This document shows positions 1-8,608 of a stretch of 64,000 bases of DNA, piece by piece. A program made the translations under genes and the position numbers. The notes under the pieces are model-generated. The model had not been told where the DNA came from. It saw nothing but the letters and a program-made list of their open reading frames with translations, and ran no database searches. How positions within the stretch are numbered: position 1 is the first letter of the stretch; the number at the start of each line of letters is the position of its first letter. This DNA is from Plantactinospora endophytica (lineage in GTDB: Bacteria; Actinomycetota; Actinomycetes; Mycobacteriales; Micromonosporaceae): positions 62,001 through 126,000 of the forward strand of contig NZ_BONW01000021.1 in the NCBI RefSeq assembly GCF_016862915.1, read 5' to 3'.

Positions 1-73
1 CGTCGAAGTCCGGCCCCCAGAAGGGCGGCTCCCCGGCCCCGGGCTGACTCGTCCGCTCGCTCAGCTCGCTCAC
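1..73 (-). CDS. 5' end of an unidentified protein (partial, runs off the window)
   Basis: A GTG at 73-71 opens a frame of 24 codons with no stop before the window edge; it begins VSELSERTSQPGAGE and continues with PPFWGPDFD. A purine-rich GAGAAGG lies about eight bases upstream, a plausible ribosome binding site. It follows the penicillin-binding protein gene on the same strand after a 120-bp gap. Too little is present to assign a family. Confidence 0.4.
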   Translation of the reverse strand, partial: MSELSERTSQPGAGEPPFWGPDFD

Positions 74-193
74 CAGGGCACCTTCTCGTCGGCTCGGCAT
101 TGGGCCGGGTCCGAGTCTATGGGCGTACCCCGGACGCCGCCCCACGACCTGCCGGCGGGACGACACCGCCGGCCGGGGCGGCTAGCCCGCCGG

Positions 194-2527
194 TCAGCGC
201 GGCACGGGCGGCACCGGTGGCGTCGGCCGGGGCGACACCACCGCCGGGCGGGACGGTGTCGGCACCGGACGTACCGGGCGGGGCACCGTGGCGGTCGGCC
301 GAGGTGGCGTCGGTACCGGTGGCGTCGGCGGCGGGACGACGGCGGTGGGTGCCGGGACCGGCGGGGCCGGAGCCGGGGGCTCCGGGACGAACGGGTCCGG
401 GCCCGGCCCGACCGGGCGGGGGCCGAGGTCGCCGTCGCCGAAGGCGATCTCGCGACCGGGCGGCGTGAACTCCCGGCGCGGCTTGCCCTGCAACGCGCTG
501 GCCATGGTGGTGGCGACCGCCGCGATGACCTTCCGCTGCACCGGCTCGCCGACCGGATCGCTCGGGTCGTCCGGGTTGGCGGCGATGGCCGCCGCTGCGA
601 TCTGCGGGGTGAAGCCGACGAAGGTCTCCGTGGCGTACCCCTCCGTGCTGCCGGTCTTGCCGGCCACCGGCTGGTCGCCGAGGATCCTGCTCACCTCCGG
701 CGCGTTGCCGCCGTCGCACTGGGCGTACGCCGACTGCGCGCCGACCGGGCACCGGGCCGCGTCGGTCGCCGCCCGGGCCACCTCCGCCCTGAGCATCTTC
801 CCGCAGCTCGGTGCGGCGGCCGGCAGCGCCCGACCGGTGGAGTCGACGATCGAGAGCACCGGCAGCGGCTTGCAGTACGTCCCCTCGGCGGCCAACGTGG
901 CGTACGCGTTCGCCAGGTCCAGCGGGGTGGTCGCGGCCACGCCGAGAGTGAACGCCCCCCAGCCCTTCGCCCCGTACGTGGCCAGCCGGGCGTCGCTGTC
1001 GGCCCGGAACACGATGCCCAGCCGCTCGGCCATCCGCACCGCCTCGTCCGCGCCGATCCGCTGTTGCAGAGCCACGAAGTAGGTGTTGACCGACCGCCCG
1101 AACCCGGTCCACATGGTGCGGTAGCCGTTCATCCACGCCGGGTTGGCGTTGGCCGGGCACCAGTAGCCGTCGCAGGAGTTCGGCCCGCTGATCGGATAGC
1201 TGGTCAGCAGCCGGGACGGCGCGACGTAGCCCGAGCTGAGCGGCATCCCGGACTCCAGCGCGGCCAGCAGCGTGAAGATCTTGAAGGTCGAGCCGGCCTG
1301 GTACCCGTCGATGCCGCCACCACCGGCGACCAACTGGTTGACCGTGTTCGGATAGTTGCGCTGGCCGGGCGGGTTCGGGTCGAGCCGGTAGAACCGGTTC
1401 ACCGCGAGCGCCAGCACCCGGCCGGTGCCGGGCTGCACCACCGCCATCGGCGCGACCCGGCGGTCGGAGTGGTCGTACACGGTCAGGGTCTGCCGCAGCG
1501 CGGTGGCCTGGATGGCCGGGTCGAGCGAGGTGGTGATCCGATAGCCGCCCCGGCGCAGCGTCTGCTGCCGCTCGTCGACGGTGAGCCCGAACGCCGGGTT
1601 CGCGTTCCACCACCGTTGGAAGTAGTCGCAGAAGAAACCCCAGTCGGAGCGCCCGTCCGGTATCCCCGCGCAGTCGTTCGGCTCGGCACCGGGGCGCAAC
1701 CTGATCGGCTCCGCCTGGGTACGGGTGGCGGTCTCGGTGGAGATCGTTCCCGACTCGACCATCTGGCGCAGCACGTACCCCCGGCGGACCAGCGCGGCGT
1801 CGGTGTCGCCGCCGAGCGGGCTGTCCGTCTCCGGCGAACGGACCAGCCCGGCCAGCAGGGCCGCCTCGGCCAGGGTCAGCTTCGCCGCCGGCTTGGAGAA
1901 GTACCGGTGGCTGGCGGCGGCGACGCCGTACGCCCCGGCGCCGAAGTAGGCGATGTTCAGGTAGCGGCCGAGGATGTCGTCCTTGCTGAGCCGGCGCTCC
2001 AGCGCGAGCGCGTACCGCATCTCCTGGATCTTGCGGCCGGCGCTGGTCTCGGTGGCCTCGGCCCGCTGCTCCGGCGTCAGGTCGGGGTCGCTCTTCAGCA
2101 CGTTGCGGACGTACTGCATGGTCAGCGTCGAGGCGCCCTGTCGCACCTCGCCACCCACCTTGTTCGCCACCAGAGCCCGCAGTACGCCCCGCACGTCGAC
2201 GCCACCGTGCGAGTAGAAGCGGGCGTCCTCGGCCGCCACCGTGGCCTGCCGCATCACCTCGGCCACCTGGGCCAACGGCACGTTCGTCCGGTTCTCGTCG
2301 TAGAACGAGGTGATCAGGGTACGGCCGTCGTTGGCGAAGAGGTAGGAGCGCTGCGCGGTCGGCGGGGTACGCAGCTCCTGCGGCAGGTCCTCGTAGCGGG
2401 CGCCGACCGATCTCAGCCCCACCACCGCCAGTACCGACGCCGGCAGCGCGGCAGCGGCCAGGATCGTGCCGGCGAGTATCCCGGCCAGGGTCAGGGTCCA
2501 GAGCTGACTCAGCCGCAGCCGGAGCAT
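194..2527 (-). CDS. Class A penicillin-binding protein (bifunctional transglycosylase/transpeptidase)
   Basis: Polymerises lipid II into glycan strands and cross-links the peptides outside the membrane. The 777-residue product has one N-terminal membrane anchor (about residues 12-38). A GT51 glycosyltransferase domain follows, with the catalytic-Glu motif EDARFYSHGG near residue 100, a STLTMQYVRN motif and a RKIQEM motif. The transpeptidase domain shows STFK (SxxK), SVN (SxN) and KTGS (KTG), so both active sites look intact. The last 70 or so residues are a Pro/Val/Thr-rich tail, probably disordered and wall-spanning. Length and order fit PonA-type enzymes. It lies 220 bp downstream of the phosphatase gene on the same strand. 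The ATG start directly precedes the basic residues and hydrophobic anchor. Confidence 0.93.
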   Translation of the reverse strand: MLRLRLSQLWTLTLAGILAGTILAAAALPASVLAVVGLRSVGARYEDLPQELRTPPTAQRSYLFANDGRTLITSFYDENRTNVPLAQVAEVMRQATVAAEDARFYSHGGVDVRGVLRALVANKVGGEVRQGASTLTMQYVRNVLKSDPDLTPEQRAEATETSAGRKIQEMRYALALERRLSKDDILGRYLNIAYFGAGAYGVAAASHRYFSKPAAKLTLAEAALLAGLVRSPETDSPLGGDTDAALVRRGYVLRQMVESGTISTETATRTQAEPIRLRPGAEPNDCAGIPDGRSDWGFFCDYFQRWWNANPAFGLTVDERQQTLRRGGYRITTSLDPAIQATALRQTLTVYDHSDRRVAPMAVVQPGTGRVLALAVNRFYRLDPNPPGQRNYPNTVNQLVAGGGGIDGYQAGSTFKIFTLLAALESGMPLSSGYVAPSRLLTSYPISGPNSCDGYWCPANANPAWMNGYRTMWTGFGRSVNTYFVALQQRIGADEAVRMAERLGIVFRADSDARLATYGAKGWGAFTLGVAATTPLDLANAYATLAAEGTYCKPLPVLSIVDSTGRALPAAAPSCGKMLRAEVARAATDAARCPVGAQSAYAQCDGGNAPEVSRILGDQPVAGKTGSTEGYATETFVGFTPQIAAAAIAANPDDPSDPVGEPVQRKVIAAVATTMASALQGKPRREFTPPGREIAFGDGDLGPRPVGPGPDPFVPEPPAPAPPVPAPTAVVPPPTPPVPTPPRPTATVPRPVRPVPTPSRPAVVSPRPTPPVPPVPR

Positions 2528-2747
2528 GCCGTGTACCTCCCGGGCGGGACAGCGCGACGCGACCCGGACATTCGGCCGGGCTCGGGGACTCCGTCAGCCT
2601 GACGGCATATTCCGGGCGCCGCACCCGTTTCACGGCAAACCGCCTCAGATTCACGATGCGGAGTGACGCCCGGGACGGTCCACCGGGCAGAACCCGCCGG
2701 TCAGAGCGTCGCGGTCAGAGCCTCCCGGCGTTGCGGCGTCGCGGCGG

Positions 2748-3371
2748 TCAGGGGAGCAGGACGGCCGCGAGCGGTCGGACCGCGTCCTCGATCTCGTCGG
2801 CGACCCGGCTGAAACACTGGTCGCCCCGGCCCCACGGGTCGTCGAGGTCGTCGCCGGGCAGCGGCGACGCGCCGCTGCGGGCCGCCGCCACCGCAGCGAC
2901 CAGGGCGGTCCCCCGGGTGAAGACGGCGTCCGGGTCGCCGGGATCGGCCGGCGGCAGGGCCGAGGCGTCCACCGTCGGCAGCAACCGGCCGAACTCGCCG
3001 AGCACGAAGGTGCGGTCGGCGGCGTCGGGGCGCAGCGCCACGACGTATTCCTGCTGGTCGGCGGTTGCGGTCAGCACCAGGTCGGCCGCGTCGATGTGCT
3101 CCGAGCGGAGCTTGCGGGCGCCGAAGTCGGCCACGTTCCCGCCCCGGGAGCGCACCTGGCGGGCGGCCGGTGGGTTCATCTCCTCGCCCGCGTGCCAGCC
3201 GCCGGTGCCGGCGCTGTGGCTGTGCACCAGGTGGTCGACGGCGTCCGCCCCGCCCGGCCCCGCCGCCCGGCCGGCCAGCCGTTCGCGTACGGCGAGCGCG
3301 AGCAGCCGCTCGGCCATCGGCGACCGGCAGATGTTGCCGAGGCAGACGTGCAGGACGGTGAACGGCGGCAC
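2748..3371 (-). CDS. Low-molecular-weight protein-tyrosine phosphatase family protein
   Basis: Predicted to remove phosphate from tyrosine or arginine side chains. The P-loop is at the N-terminus, CLGNICRS (C-x5-R-S), with the nucleophilic Cys near residue 10; the general-acid Asp is probably in the C-terminal DDPWG segment. I start the gene at GTG 3371, one base after the sua5 stop codon, because the motif lies ten residues in and everything further upstream overlaps sua5. That gives 207 residues, longer than the usual 150-160, with an insertion between P-loop and acid loop. The tight junction with sua5 suggests translational coupling. YwlE-type arginine phosphatase is an alternative specificity that cannot be decided from sequence. 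Confidence 0.85.
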   Translation of the reverse strand: MPPFTVLHVCLGNICRSPMAERLLALAVRERLAGRAAGPGGADAVDHLVHSHSAGTGGWHAGEEMNPPAARQVRSRGGNVADFGARKLRSEHIDAADLVLTATADQQEYVVALRPDAADRTFVLGEFGRLLPTVDASALPPADPGDPDAVFTRGTALVAAVAAARSGASPLPGDDLDDPWGRGDQCFSRVADEIEDAVRPLAAVLLP

Positions 3372-3372
3372 C

Positions 3373-4017
3373 TCAGAACACCTGGCCCTGGATGTCCGGT
3401 ACCACGTCGCGGAGCTTCTCCAGCGGGATCGCGCCCTGGCGCAGCACCCGGGGCACCTCGCCGGTGACGTCGACGATCGTGCTCGGCACCGGCTCCGGAC
3501 ACGGCCCGGCCTCCAGGTAGGCCCGGACGCTGTAGCCGAGGTGCTCACGGGCCTCCTCGGCGGTGACCGCCGGCGGCTGGCCCGTCTTGTTGGCCGAGGA
3601 GACGGCCATCGGCCCGGTCTCCCGGAGCACCTCCAGGGCCACCGGGTGCAGCGGCATGCGTACCGCCACGGTGCCGCCGGTGTCGCCGATGTCCCATTGC
3701 AGGCTGGGCGAGTGCTCGACCACGATCGTCAGCGCACCGGGCCAGAACGCGTCGGCCAGGTCGCGGGCGGCGCTGGGCAGCATGAAGACCAGCCCGTCCA
3801 GGGTGCGCCGGGAGCCGACCAGCACCGGCGGCGGATGCTGCCGGTCCCGGCCCTTCGCGTTGAGCAGCGCCTTGACCGCGTACGGAGTGAAGGCGTCCGC
3901 ACCGATCCCGTAGACCGTGTCGGTCGGAATCACGACCAGTTCGCCGTTCTTGACCGCCTCGACGGCGGCGGCGACGCCTCGGTCACGGTCCGCCAGTGAC
4001 CGGCAGTCGTAGAGCAT
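3373..4017 (-). CDS. L-threonylcarbamoyladenylate synthase (Sua5/YrdC/YwlC family)
   Basis: Makes threonylcarbamoyl-AMP from threonine, bicarbonate and ATP, the first step of t6A37 modification of ANN-decoding tRNAs. The product is 214 residues from ATG 4017. It carries the family core near the N-terminus (PTDTVYGIGADAF), a KGRDRQHPPPVLV segment in the substrate-binding region and the SSANKTGQPP motif in the C-terminal half. An in-frame start seven codons upstream is possible; I prefer MLYDCRS because the family usually begins that close to the core. It is the single-domain YrdC size class, without the extra Sua5 domain. It lies downstream of prmC in the usual actinobacterial order and upstream of the phosphatase gene. 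Confidence 0.92.
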   Translation of the reverse strand: MLYDCRSLADRDRGVAAAVEAVKNGELVVIPTDTVYGIGADAFTPYAVKALLNAKGRDRQHPPPVLVGSRRTLDGLVFMLPSAARDLADAFWPGALTIVVEHSPSLQWDIGDTGGTVAVRMPLHPVALEVLRETGPMAVSSANKTGQPPAVTAEEAREHLGYSVRAYLEAGPCPEPVPSTIVDVTGEVPRVLRQGAIPLEKLRDVVPDIQGQVF

Positions 4018-4060
4018 CACGAGGAGCCAGTCTGCCACGCCGAAGCGCCTGCCGTGGCAC

Positions 4061-4196
4061 GGGGACTTCCGGCCCGTTACGGGGCGGGGTCGGCCTGCCG
4101 CGCCCGTGGCGAGTCCGGGCCGGTCGACGGGGACTTCCGGCCTGTTACGGGGCGGGGTCGGCCCGCCGGGCGGTGGCGAACCTGGGCCGGCCGACC
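4061..4196. repeat. 68-bp tandem duplication spanning the prmC stop codon
   Basis: Two adjacent copies, 4061-4128 and 4129-4196. The first 40 bases of each differ at only two positions; the rest is diverged but alignable. The right copy holds the last codons and TAA stop of prmC (4147-4145); the left copy repeats the same stretch after the stop, including a second TTA (TAA on the minus strand). The period is not a multiple of three, so the extra copy does not extend the protein. Confidence 0.85.
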
Positions 4197-5062
4197 AGGT
4201 CCGGATGGTCGGTGACGTCGACGAACCGGCCGTCGTCCCGGAGCAGGTCGGGAACGGCGCTGCCGTGCGTGTCGTCGTGCTCGACGCCGAACACCCCGCC
4301 GGGGCGGAGCAGCCGGGCCGCCCGGTCCAGCAGCGGCCGGATCACCGCGAGCCCGTCCGGGCCGCCGAAGACCGCCTCCGCCGGGTCGTGCTCGGCCACC
4401 TCGACCGGTACGGCGGTGCCGTCCGGCACGTACGGCGGGTTGCAGAGCAGCACGTCCACCCGGCCGGCGTACCCGGTCAGCAGTTCCGGGTCGGTCACGT
4501 CCCCGGCCACCACCTCGATCGGCCGGTCCCCGGCGGCGGCCCGGTCGGCGGCGTTGCGGCGCAACCAGTGCAGCGCCGACGCCGCCCGCTCCACCGCGAC
4601 CACCCGGGCCCCGGGCACCTCCTCGGCGACGGAGAGCGCGATCGCCCCACTGCCGCTGCACAGGTCGACGACCAGCGGCTCCGACTCCGACCCGAGGAGT
4701 CGCGCCTGCTCGATGCCCCAGCCGGCCAGCAACTCGGTCTCCGGGCGCGGGACGAAGACCCCCGGGCCGACCGCCAATTCGAGGTACCGGAACGCCGCCG
4801 AGCCGAGCAGGTGCTGGAGCGGCTCGTGCCGGGTACGCCGCTCGACCAGGTCCGACAGCCGGTCCCGCTGCTCCGGGGTGAGCGGGGCGGCCAGGGCCAG
4901 CGCACCGCGCGACACGCCGAGGACGTACGCCAGCAGGAGTTCCGCCTCGGTCCGGGCCGGGCCGACACCCGCCTCGGCCAGCGCGGACGTCGCCGCTGCG
5001 ACCGCAGCCGACGGTCGGGTCGGTTCTGTCGCACCACAGGGGTGCCCGGGAATACGCGTCAC
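4145..5062 (-). CDS. prmC: Peptide chain release factor N5-glutamine methyltransferase PrmC
   Basis: Methylates the Gln of the GGQ motif in release factors using S-adenosylmethionine. The 305-residue protein has an N-terminal helical domain, the SAM-binding motif VVDLCSGSGAIALSV in the middle and the catalytic NPPY motif (LLCNPPYVPDG). The substrate PrfA is encoded 1.8 kb away at 6876-7964 on the same strand, but here a diguanylate cyclase gene on the other strand separates them. The listed start is GTG 5062; no strong ribosome binding site precedes it, so the true start could be slightly further in. The 3' end lies within a tandem duplication. Confidence 0.92.
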   Translation of the reverse strand: MTRIPGHPCGATEPTRPSAAVAAATSALAEAGVGPARTEAELLLAYVLGVSRGALALAAPLTPEQRDRLSDLVERRTRHEPLQHLLGSAAFRYLELAVGPGVFVPRPETELLAGWGIEQARLLGSESEPLVVDLCSGSGAIALSVAEEVPGARVVAVERAASALHWLRRNAADRAAAGDRPIEVVAGDVTDPELLTGYAGRVDVLLCNPPYVPDGTAVPVEVAEHDPAEAVFGGPDGLAVIRPLLDRAARLLRPGGVFGVEHDDTHGSAVPDLLRDDGRFVDVTDHPDLVGRPRFATARRADPAP

Positions 5063-5232
5063 GACATAATCATGAAACGTCGGCCGGGAATCATCGTGTT
5101 GCGGGCGCGTTTCCGCCCCGGATCGACGGGATGCTCAGACCGGTCGAGCAGCCCGGAGGGCACCTGCCTCCGGTCGACCGGTCGGCTCCTCGACTTCACG
5201 GGGACTCCGCTGGCGAGCGATGGAGGTTGCGC

Positions 5233-6789
5233 GTGAGTTGGCTCGACCGGGTCGGTGACCGGGCCGAGGAGTTGAGGCACGCCCGTTCCCTGATGGAGAG
5301 CAGTCGATCCGCCGAGGCTTGCCTGATCTTCGAACGGATCCTCGACACCACCGACGACCCCTACTCGCGGGCCGACGCGTCGCTCCAGCGGCTCTCGGCC
5401 ATCCTCAACCTGGGCCGTACCGCCGAGTACACCAGGGCGGTGGAGCGGGCCTTCGACGCCGCTCGGGATCTGCCGGAGCCGTACCTGCACGGGCACCTGC
5501 ACGCGTTGGCGGCGCTGGCCGCGCACAACCAGGGCGCGCTGGACCGCTGCGTCACCCACCTGGTCCGGGGCGCCCGGGCGCTCGGCTCGGTGGACGACCC
5601 GGACCGGGAGACCGCCTGGGGCTGGCACGACCTGGCGATGGCCTACTCCTACCTCAGCTTCCACGGCTACGCCCTCGGCGCGATCGAGCGGGCCCGCCGG
5701 CTCGGGCTCGCCGTCGGCATCCCGGAGGAGACCTTCGCCGCGCCCGGCATCCGACTGCGCAACGCGGTCGCGCTGGACCACCACGGGGACAGCGACGGCT
5801 GCCTGCGGGTGCTCCGGGACGTCGGCGGCGACCTGGAACGGTTCGTCGAGGCCGGCACCGCCGGTCAGGTACGGCCGAGCAGCCGGGCGGCGTACGGGTA
5901 CGCGCTGGCCCGGCAGGCCGCCCTCGGCACCGCGACCGGCCGGCCGGCCGTACCCGAACTCGATCCGGACTGGCTGCTCGGCAACGGTGGCGACAGTTCG
6001 CGTACCCGGGACATGCGGCAACTCGGCGGGGCGTGCCTGGCCATCGCCGCCGGCCGACCCGCCGAGGCACTGGCCCGGCTGGAGACGGTGCAGGTCTCCG
6101 CCGAGACGCTGGGCGCGGCCGAGCACGCTCGACTGTCCAGCCTGGCGTACGCCGGGGTCGGCGACCACGCGGCGGCGCACCGGGCCGACCGGTACGCGTT
6201 CCGGCTGGCCACCCAGCGCAACGACCGGCTCCGGGACGTCTACGTCGACGGCATCGCGGCCCGGATCGAACACGAGGAGATGCGCCGGGAGGCGGCCCGG
6301 TACGAGGGCGAGGCGTTGACCGACCCGCTCACCGGGCTGCCCAACCGGCGCCGGCTCGAACGCCACGTGTCCGGGATGGTCGGGCGGGGCGAGCGGGCGG
6401 TGATCGGGGTCTGCGACCTCGACGGGTTCGCGGCGGTGAACACCCGGCACGGCCACCACTCCGGTGACCTGGTGCTGCAACGGATTGCCGGGGTGATCAA
6501 CCGGGTGATGCGCCGGGGCGACTTCGTGGCCCGGTACGGCGGCGACGAGTTCGTGGTGGTGCTGCCCGGCGCCGGGATGGCCGAGGCCGCCGAGGTGGGC
6601 CGGCGGATCAGCGCGGCGGTCGGCGCCGAGGACTGGGAGTCGGTCGTCCCCGGCACCCCGGTCGGGGTGAGCGTCGGCTTCGCCGAGGTGCGTGGCTCGG
6701 GGGCCGGGCTGCGGGACGCGCTCGGCGTCGCCTTCGAGCTGGCCGACCGGGAGATGCTCCGGGCCAGGGCGGCGGCGTCCGTGCGGTGA
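5233..6789 (+). CDS. Diguanylate cyclase with N-terminal TPR-like helical region
   Basis: Predicted to make cyclic di-GMP from two GTP. I start at GTG 5233 because TGGAGG sits six bases upstream, giving 518 residues. About residues 1-340 are alpha-helical, with tetratricopeptide-like repeats and no membrane segment, so the protein looks cytosolic. The GGDEF domain begins at DPLTGLPNRRR and contains DLDGFAAVN and an intact GGDEF signature. An RRGD sequence five residues before GGDEF fits the RxxD inhibitory site, suggesting product feedback. No EAL domain is present. The gene is alone on the plus strand between prmC and prfA. The helical region presumably senses or binds a partner (inference). 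Confidence 0.9.
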   Translation: MSWLDRVGDRAEELRHARSLMESSRSAEACLIFERILDTTDDPYSRADASLQRLSAILNLGRTAEYTRAVERAFDAARDLPEPYLHGHLHALAALAAHNQGALDRCVTHLVRGARALGSVDDPDRETAWGWHDLAMAYSYLSFHGYALGAIERARRLGLAVGIPEETFAAPGIRLRNAVALDHHGDSDGCLRVLRDVGGDLERFVEAGTAGQVRPSSRAAYGYALARQAALGTATGRPAVPELDPDWLLGNGGDSSRTRDMRQLGGACLAIAAGRPAEALARLETVQVSAETLGAAEHARLSSLAYAGVGDHAAAHRADRYAFRLATQRNDRLRDVYVDGIAARIEHEEMRREAARYEGEALTDPLTGLPNRRRLERHVSGMVGRGERAVIGVCDLDGFAAVNTRHGHHSGDLVLQRIAGVINRVMRRGDFVARYGGDEFVVVLPGAGMAEAAEVGRRISAAVGAEDWESVVPGTPVGVSVGFAEVRGSGAGLRDALGVAFELADREMLRARAAASVR

Positions 6790-6875
6790 GTGTGGGACTG
6801 CGGGCGGGCCGGGTAGCCGGCGACGCGGCGGGCCAGGTAGCGGGCCACGCGGCCGGCCGGCGGGTGGCGACGCGG

Positions 6876-7964
6876 TCAGCGGCGGGACAACTCCGTCTCG
6901 CCGGCCAGCCGGGCCGAGCGGTCGGCCTCGGCCAGCGCGTCGAGCACCCCGTCCAGCTCACCGGCGAGCGCCAGGTCGAGGTTGTACGCCGTGTAGCCGA
7001 TCCGGTGGTCGGTGATCCGGTTCTGCGGGAAGTTGTACGTCCGGATCCGCTCCGACCGGTCGACGGTACGCACCTGGGAGCGGCGGGCGTCCGAGGCGGC
7101 GGCGTCGGCCTGCTCCTGGGCGTTGGCGAGCAGCCGGGCCCGGAGGATCCGCATCGCCTGCTCCCGGTTCTGCAACTGGGACTTCTCGTTCTGGCAGGAG
7201 ACCACGATCCCGGTCGGCAAGTGGGTGATCCGCACCGCCGAGTCGGTGGTGTTCACCGACTGGCCGCCCGGCCCGGACGACCGGAACACGTCGATCCGCA
7301 GCTCGTTCGGGTCGACGGTGACGTCCACGTCCTCCGCCTCCGGCAGCACCAGTACGCCGGCCGCGCTGGTGTGGATCCGCCCCTGGGACTCGGTGACCGG
7401 CACCCGCTGTACCCGGTGCACGCCGCCCTCCCACTTGAGTCGGGACCAGACCCCGTTGCCGCCCTCGGGCACGCCCTTCGCCTTGACCGCGAGCGAGACG
7501 TCCTTCACGCCGCCCAGGTCGGAGTCCTGCGCGTCGAGTACCTCGGTCGCCCAGCCGTGTCGCTCGGCGTAGCGCAGGTACATCCGGAGCAGGTCGCCGG
7601 CGAAGAGCGCGGACTCCTCGCCGCCCTCACCGGCCTTGATCTCCAGGATCACGTCCTTGGCGTCGTGCGGGTCGCGCGGGATGAGCAGCTCGGCGAGCCG
7701 GCCCTCCAGCGCGGGCAGCGCCTCGGCCAGCGACTCCGCCTCGGCCGCGAACGACGGGTCCTCGGCGGCCAGTTCCCGGGCCGCGACCAGGTCGGCCCGG
7801 GCCTGTTCCAGCTCACCGGCGGCCTTGTGCAGCGGGGTCAGCTCGGCGAACCGCCGGCCCACCCGGCGGGCGGTGGCCTGGTCGGCGTGGATCGCCGGAT
7901 CGGCGAGCCGTCGTTCCAGCTCCGCGTACTCGTCGAGGAGACCGGCCAGCCGATCGCCGCTCAT
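6876..7964 (-). CDS. prfA: Peptide chain release factor 1
   Basis: Recognises UAA and UAG stop codons and releases the finished peptide from the ribosome. The 362-residue product has the catalytic GGQ ([16 protein letters not shown]) and the tripeptide recognition motif PVT in the [12 protein letters not shown] segment. The latter is the RF1 form (PxT), not the SPF of RF2. Start ATG 7964 is preceded by GAGGGAG at a good distance. It follows rpmE on the same strand, as in many actinobacteria, with a short tandem repeat in the spacer. Convergent with the diguanylate cyclase gene. Confidence 0.97.
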   Translation of the reverse strand: MSGDRLAGLLDEYAELERRLADPAIHADQATARRVGRRFAELTPLHKAAGELEQARADLVAARELAAEDPSFAAEAESLAEALPALEGRLAELLIPRDPHDAKDVILEIKAGEGGEESALFAGDLLRMYLRYAERHGWATEVLDAQDSDLGGVKDVSLAVKAKGVPEGGNGVWSRLKWEGGVHRVQRVPVTESQGRIHTSAAGVLVLPEAEDVDVTVDPNELRIDVFRSSGPGGQSVNTTDSAVRITHLPTGIVVSCQNEKSQLQNREQAMRILRARLLANAQEQADAAASDARRSQVRTVDRSERIRTYNFPQNRITDHRIGYTAYNLDLALAGELDGVLDALAEADRSARLAGETELSRR

Positions 7965-7990
7965 GCTCGTACTCCCTCTGCTGGAACGAA

Positions 7991-8082
7991 CGCGGGTGGT
8001 CTTCCTGGACCGCGGGTGGTCGCTGCGGAAACGCGGGTGGTCTCGGTGAGAACGCGGGTGGTCTCTGCGGGAACGCGGGTGG
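7991..8082. repeat. 20-21 bp tandem repeat in the rpmE-prfA spacer
   Basis: CGCGGGTGGT occurs five times, at 7991, 8011, 8032, 8053 and 8073, separated by variable 10-11 base stretches. The block lies between the rpmE terminator-like hairpin and the prfA start, so it would be within the 5' leader of prfA mRNA. Confidence 0.8.
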
Positions 8083-8109
8083 TGTGGACGGAGGCCGGGG
8101 AAACGGCAC

Positions 8110-8152
8110 GACGGCGCCCGCCCCCGGCGGAGGGCCGGAGGCGGGCGCCGTC
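8110..8152 (-). terminator. Hairpin downstream of rpmE
   Basis: GACGGCGCCCGCC (8110-8122) pairs perfectly with GGCGGGCGCCGTC (8140-8152), a 13-bp stem with a GC-rich loop, 8 bases after the rpmE stop. There is no T-run, as is usual for high-GC actinobacterial terminators. It may separate rpmE from prfA. Confidence 0.65.
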
Positions 8153-8159
8153 GACTCGG

Positions 8160-8384
8160 CTACTTGGCCTTCTTGGCCTGAACCTTGGCGTACTTCTGCT
8201 GGAACTTGGCGACCCGGCCGGCGGTGTCGAGCACGCGCTGCTTACCGGTGTAGAACGGGTGGCAGGCGCTGCAGGTCTCGACGTGGATCGAGCCGCCCTT
8301 GGCGGTGCTGCGGGTCGTGAAGGTGTTGCCGCACGAGCAGGTGACCTCGGTGGTCACGTACTCGGGGTGGATGTTGGGCTTCAT
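8160..8384 (-). CDS. rpmE: 50S ribosomal protein L31, zinc-binding (C+) form
   Basis: Component of the large ribosomal subunit at the central protuberance. From ATG 8384 the product has 74 residues and begins MKPNIHPEY, typical of L31. Cysteines at 16, 18, 38 and 41 form the C-x-C / C-x-x-C zinc site, followed by HPFYTGKQR. The C-terminal Lys/Gln-rich tail is normal for actinobacteria. An AAAGGACCGAGG stretch precedes the start, and longer upstream reading has no L31 similarity. Zinc-containing L31 is usually the zinc-replete paralogue; no zinc-free copy is seen here. Confidence 0.95.
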   Translation of the reverse strand: MKPNIHPEYVTTEVTCSCGNTFTTRSTAKGGSIHVETCSACHPFYTGKQRVLDTAGRVAKFQQKYAKVQAKKAK

Positions 8385-8551
8385 GTCGCCTCGGTCCTTT
8401 CGTGGGTGGTCGCCGGGTCGCCCTGGGCATCCGTCCTCGGCGGCGTCTCGCCGGGCGGGAACGGACTCGGGCGTGAACCGGAACCGGTGGCCGACTGACC
8501 AGTGTGCCATGCCGGCCGGGCCGGCCCTATATCGGGCTGCACACGTGGTCC

Positions 8552-8568
8552 GTGACGGATAACGTCAC
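8552..8568. promoter_or_regulatory. Inverted repeat upstream of the RNA repair genes
   Basis: GTGACG (8552-8557) and CGTCAC (8563-8568) flank a five-base centre, GATAA. The site is 41 bases before the RNA ligase start, in the space shared with the divergent rpmE gene, where an operator would lie. The cognate regulator is unknown. Confidence 0.4.
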
Positions 8569-8608
8569 TCCTCCCTCCCGCATTCCCCTCCCGCCGGAAG
8601 GCACACCC

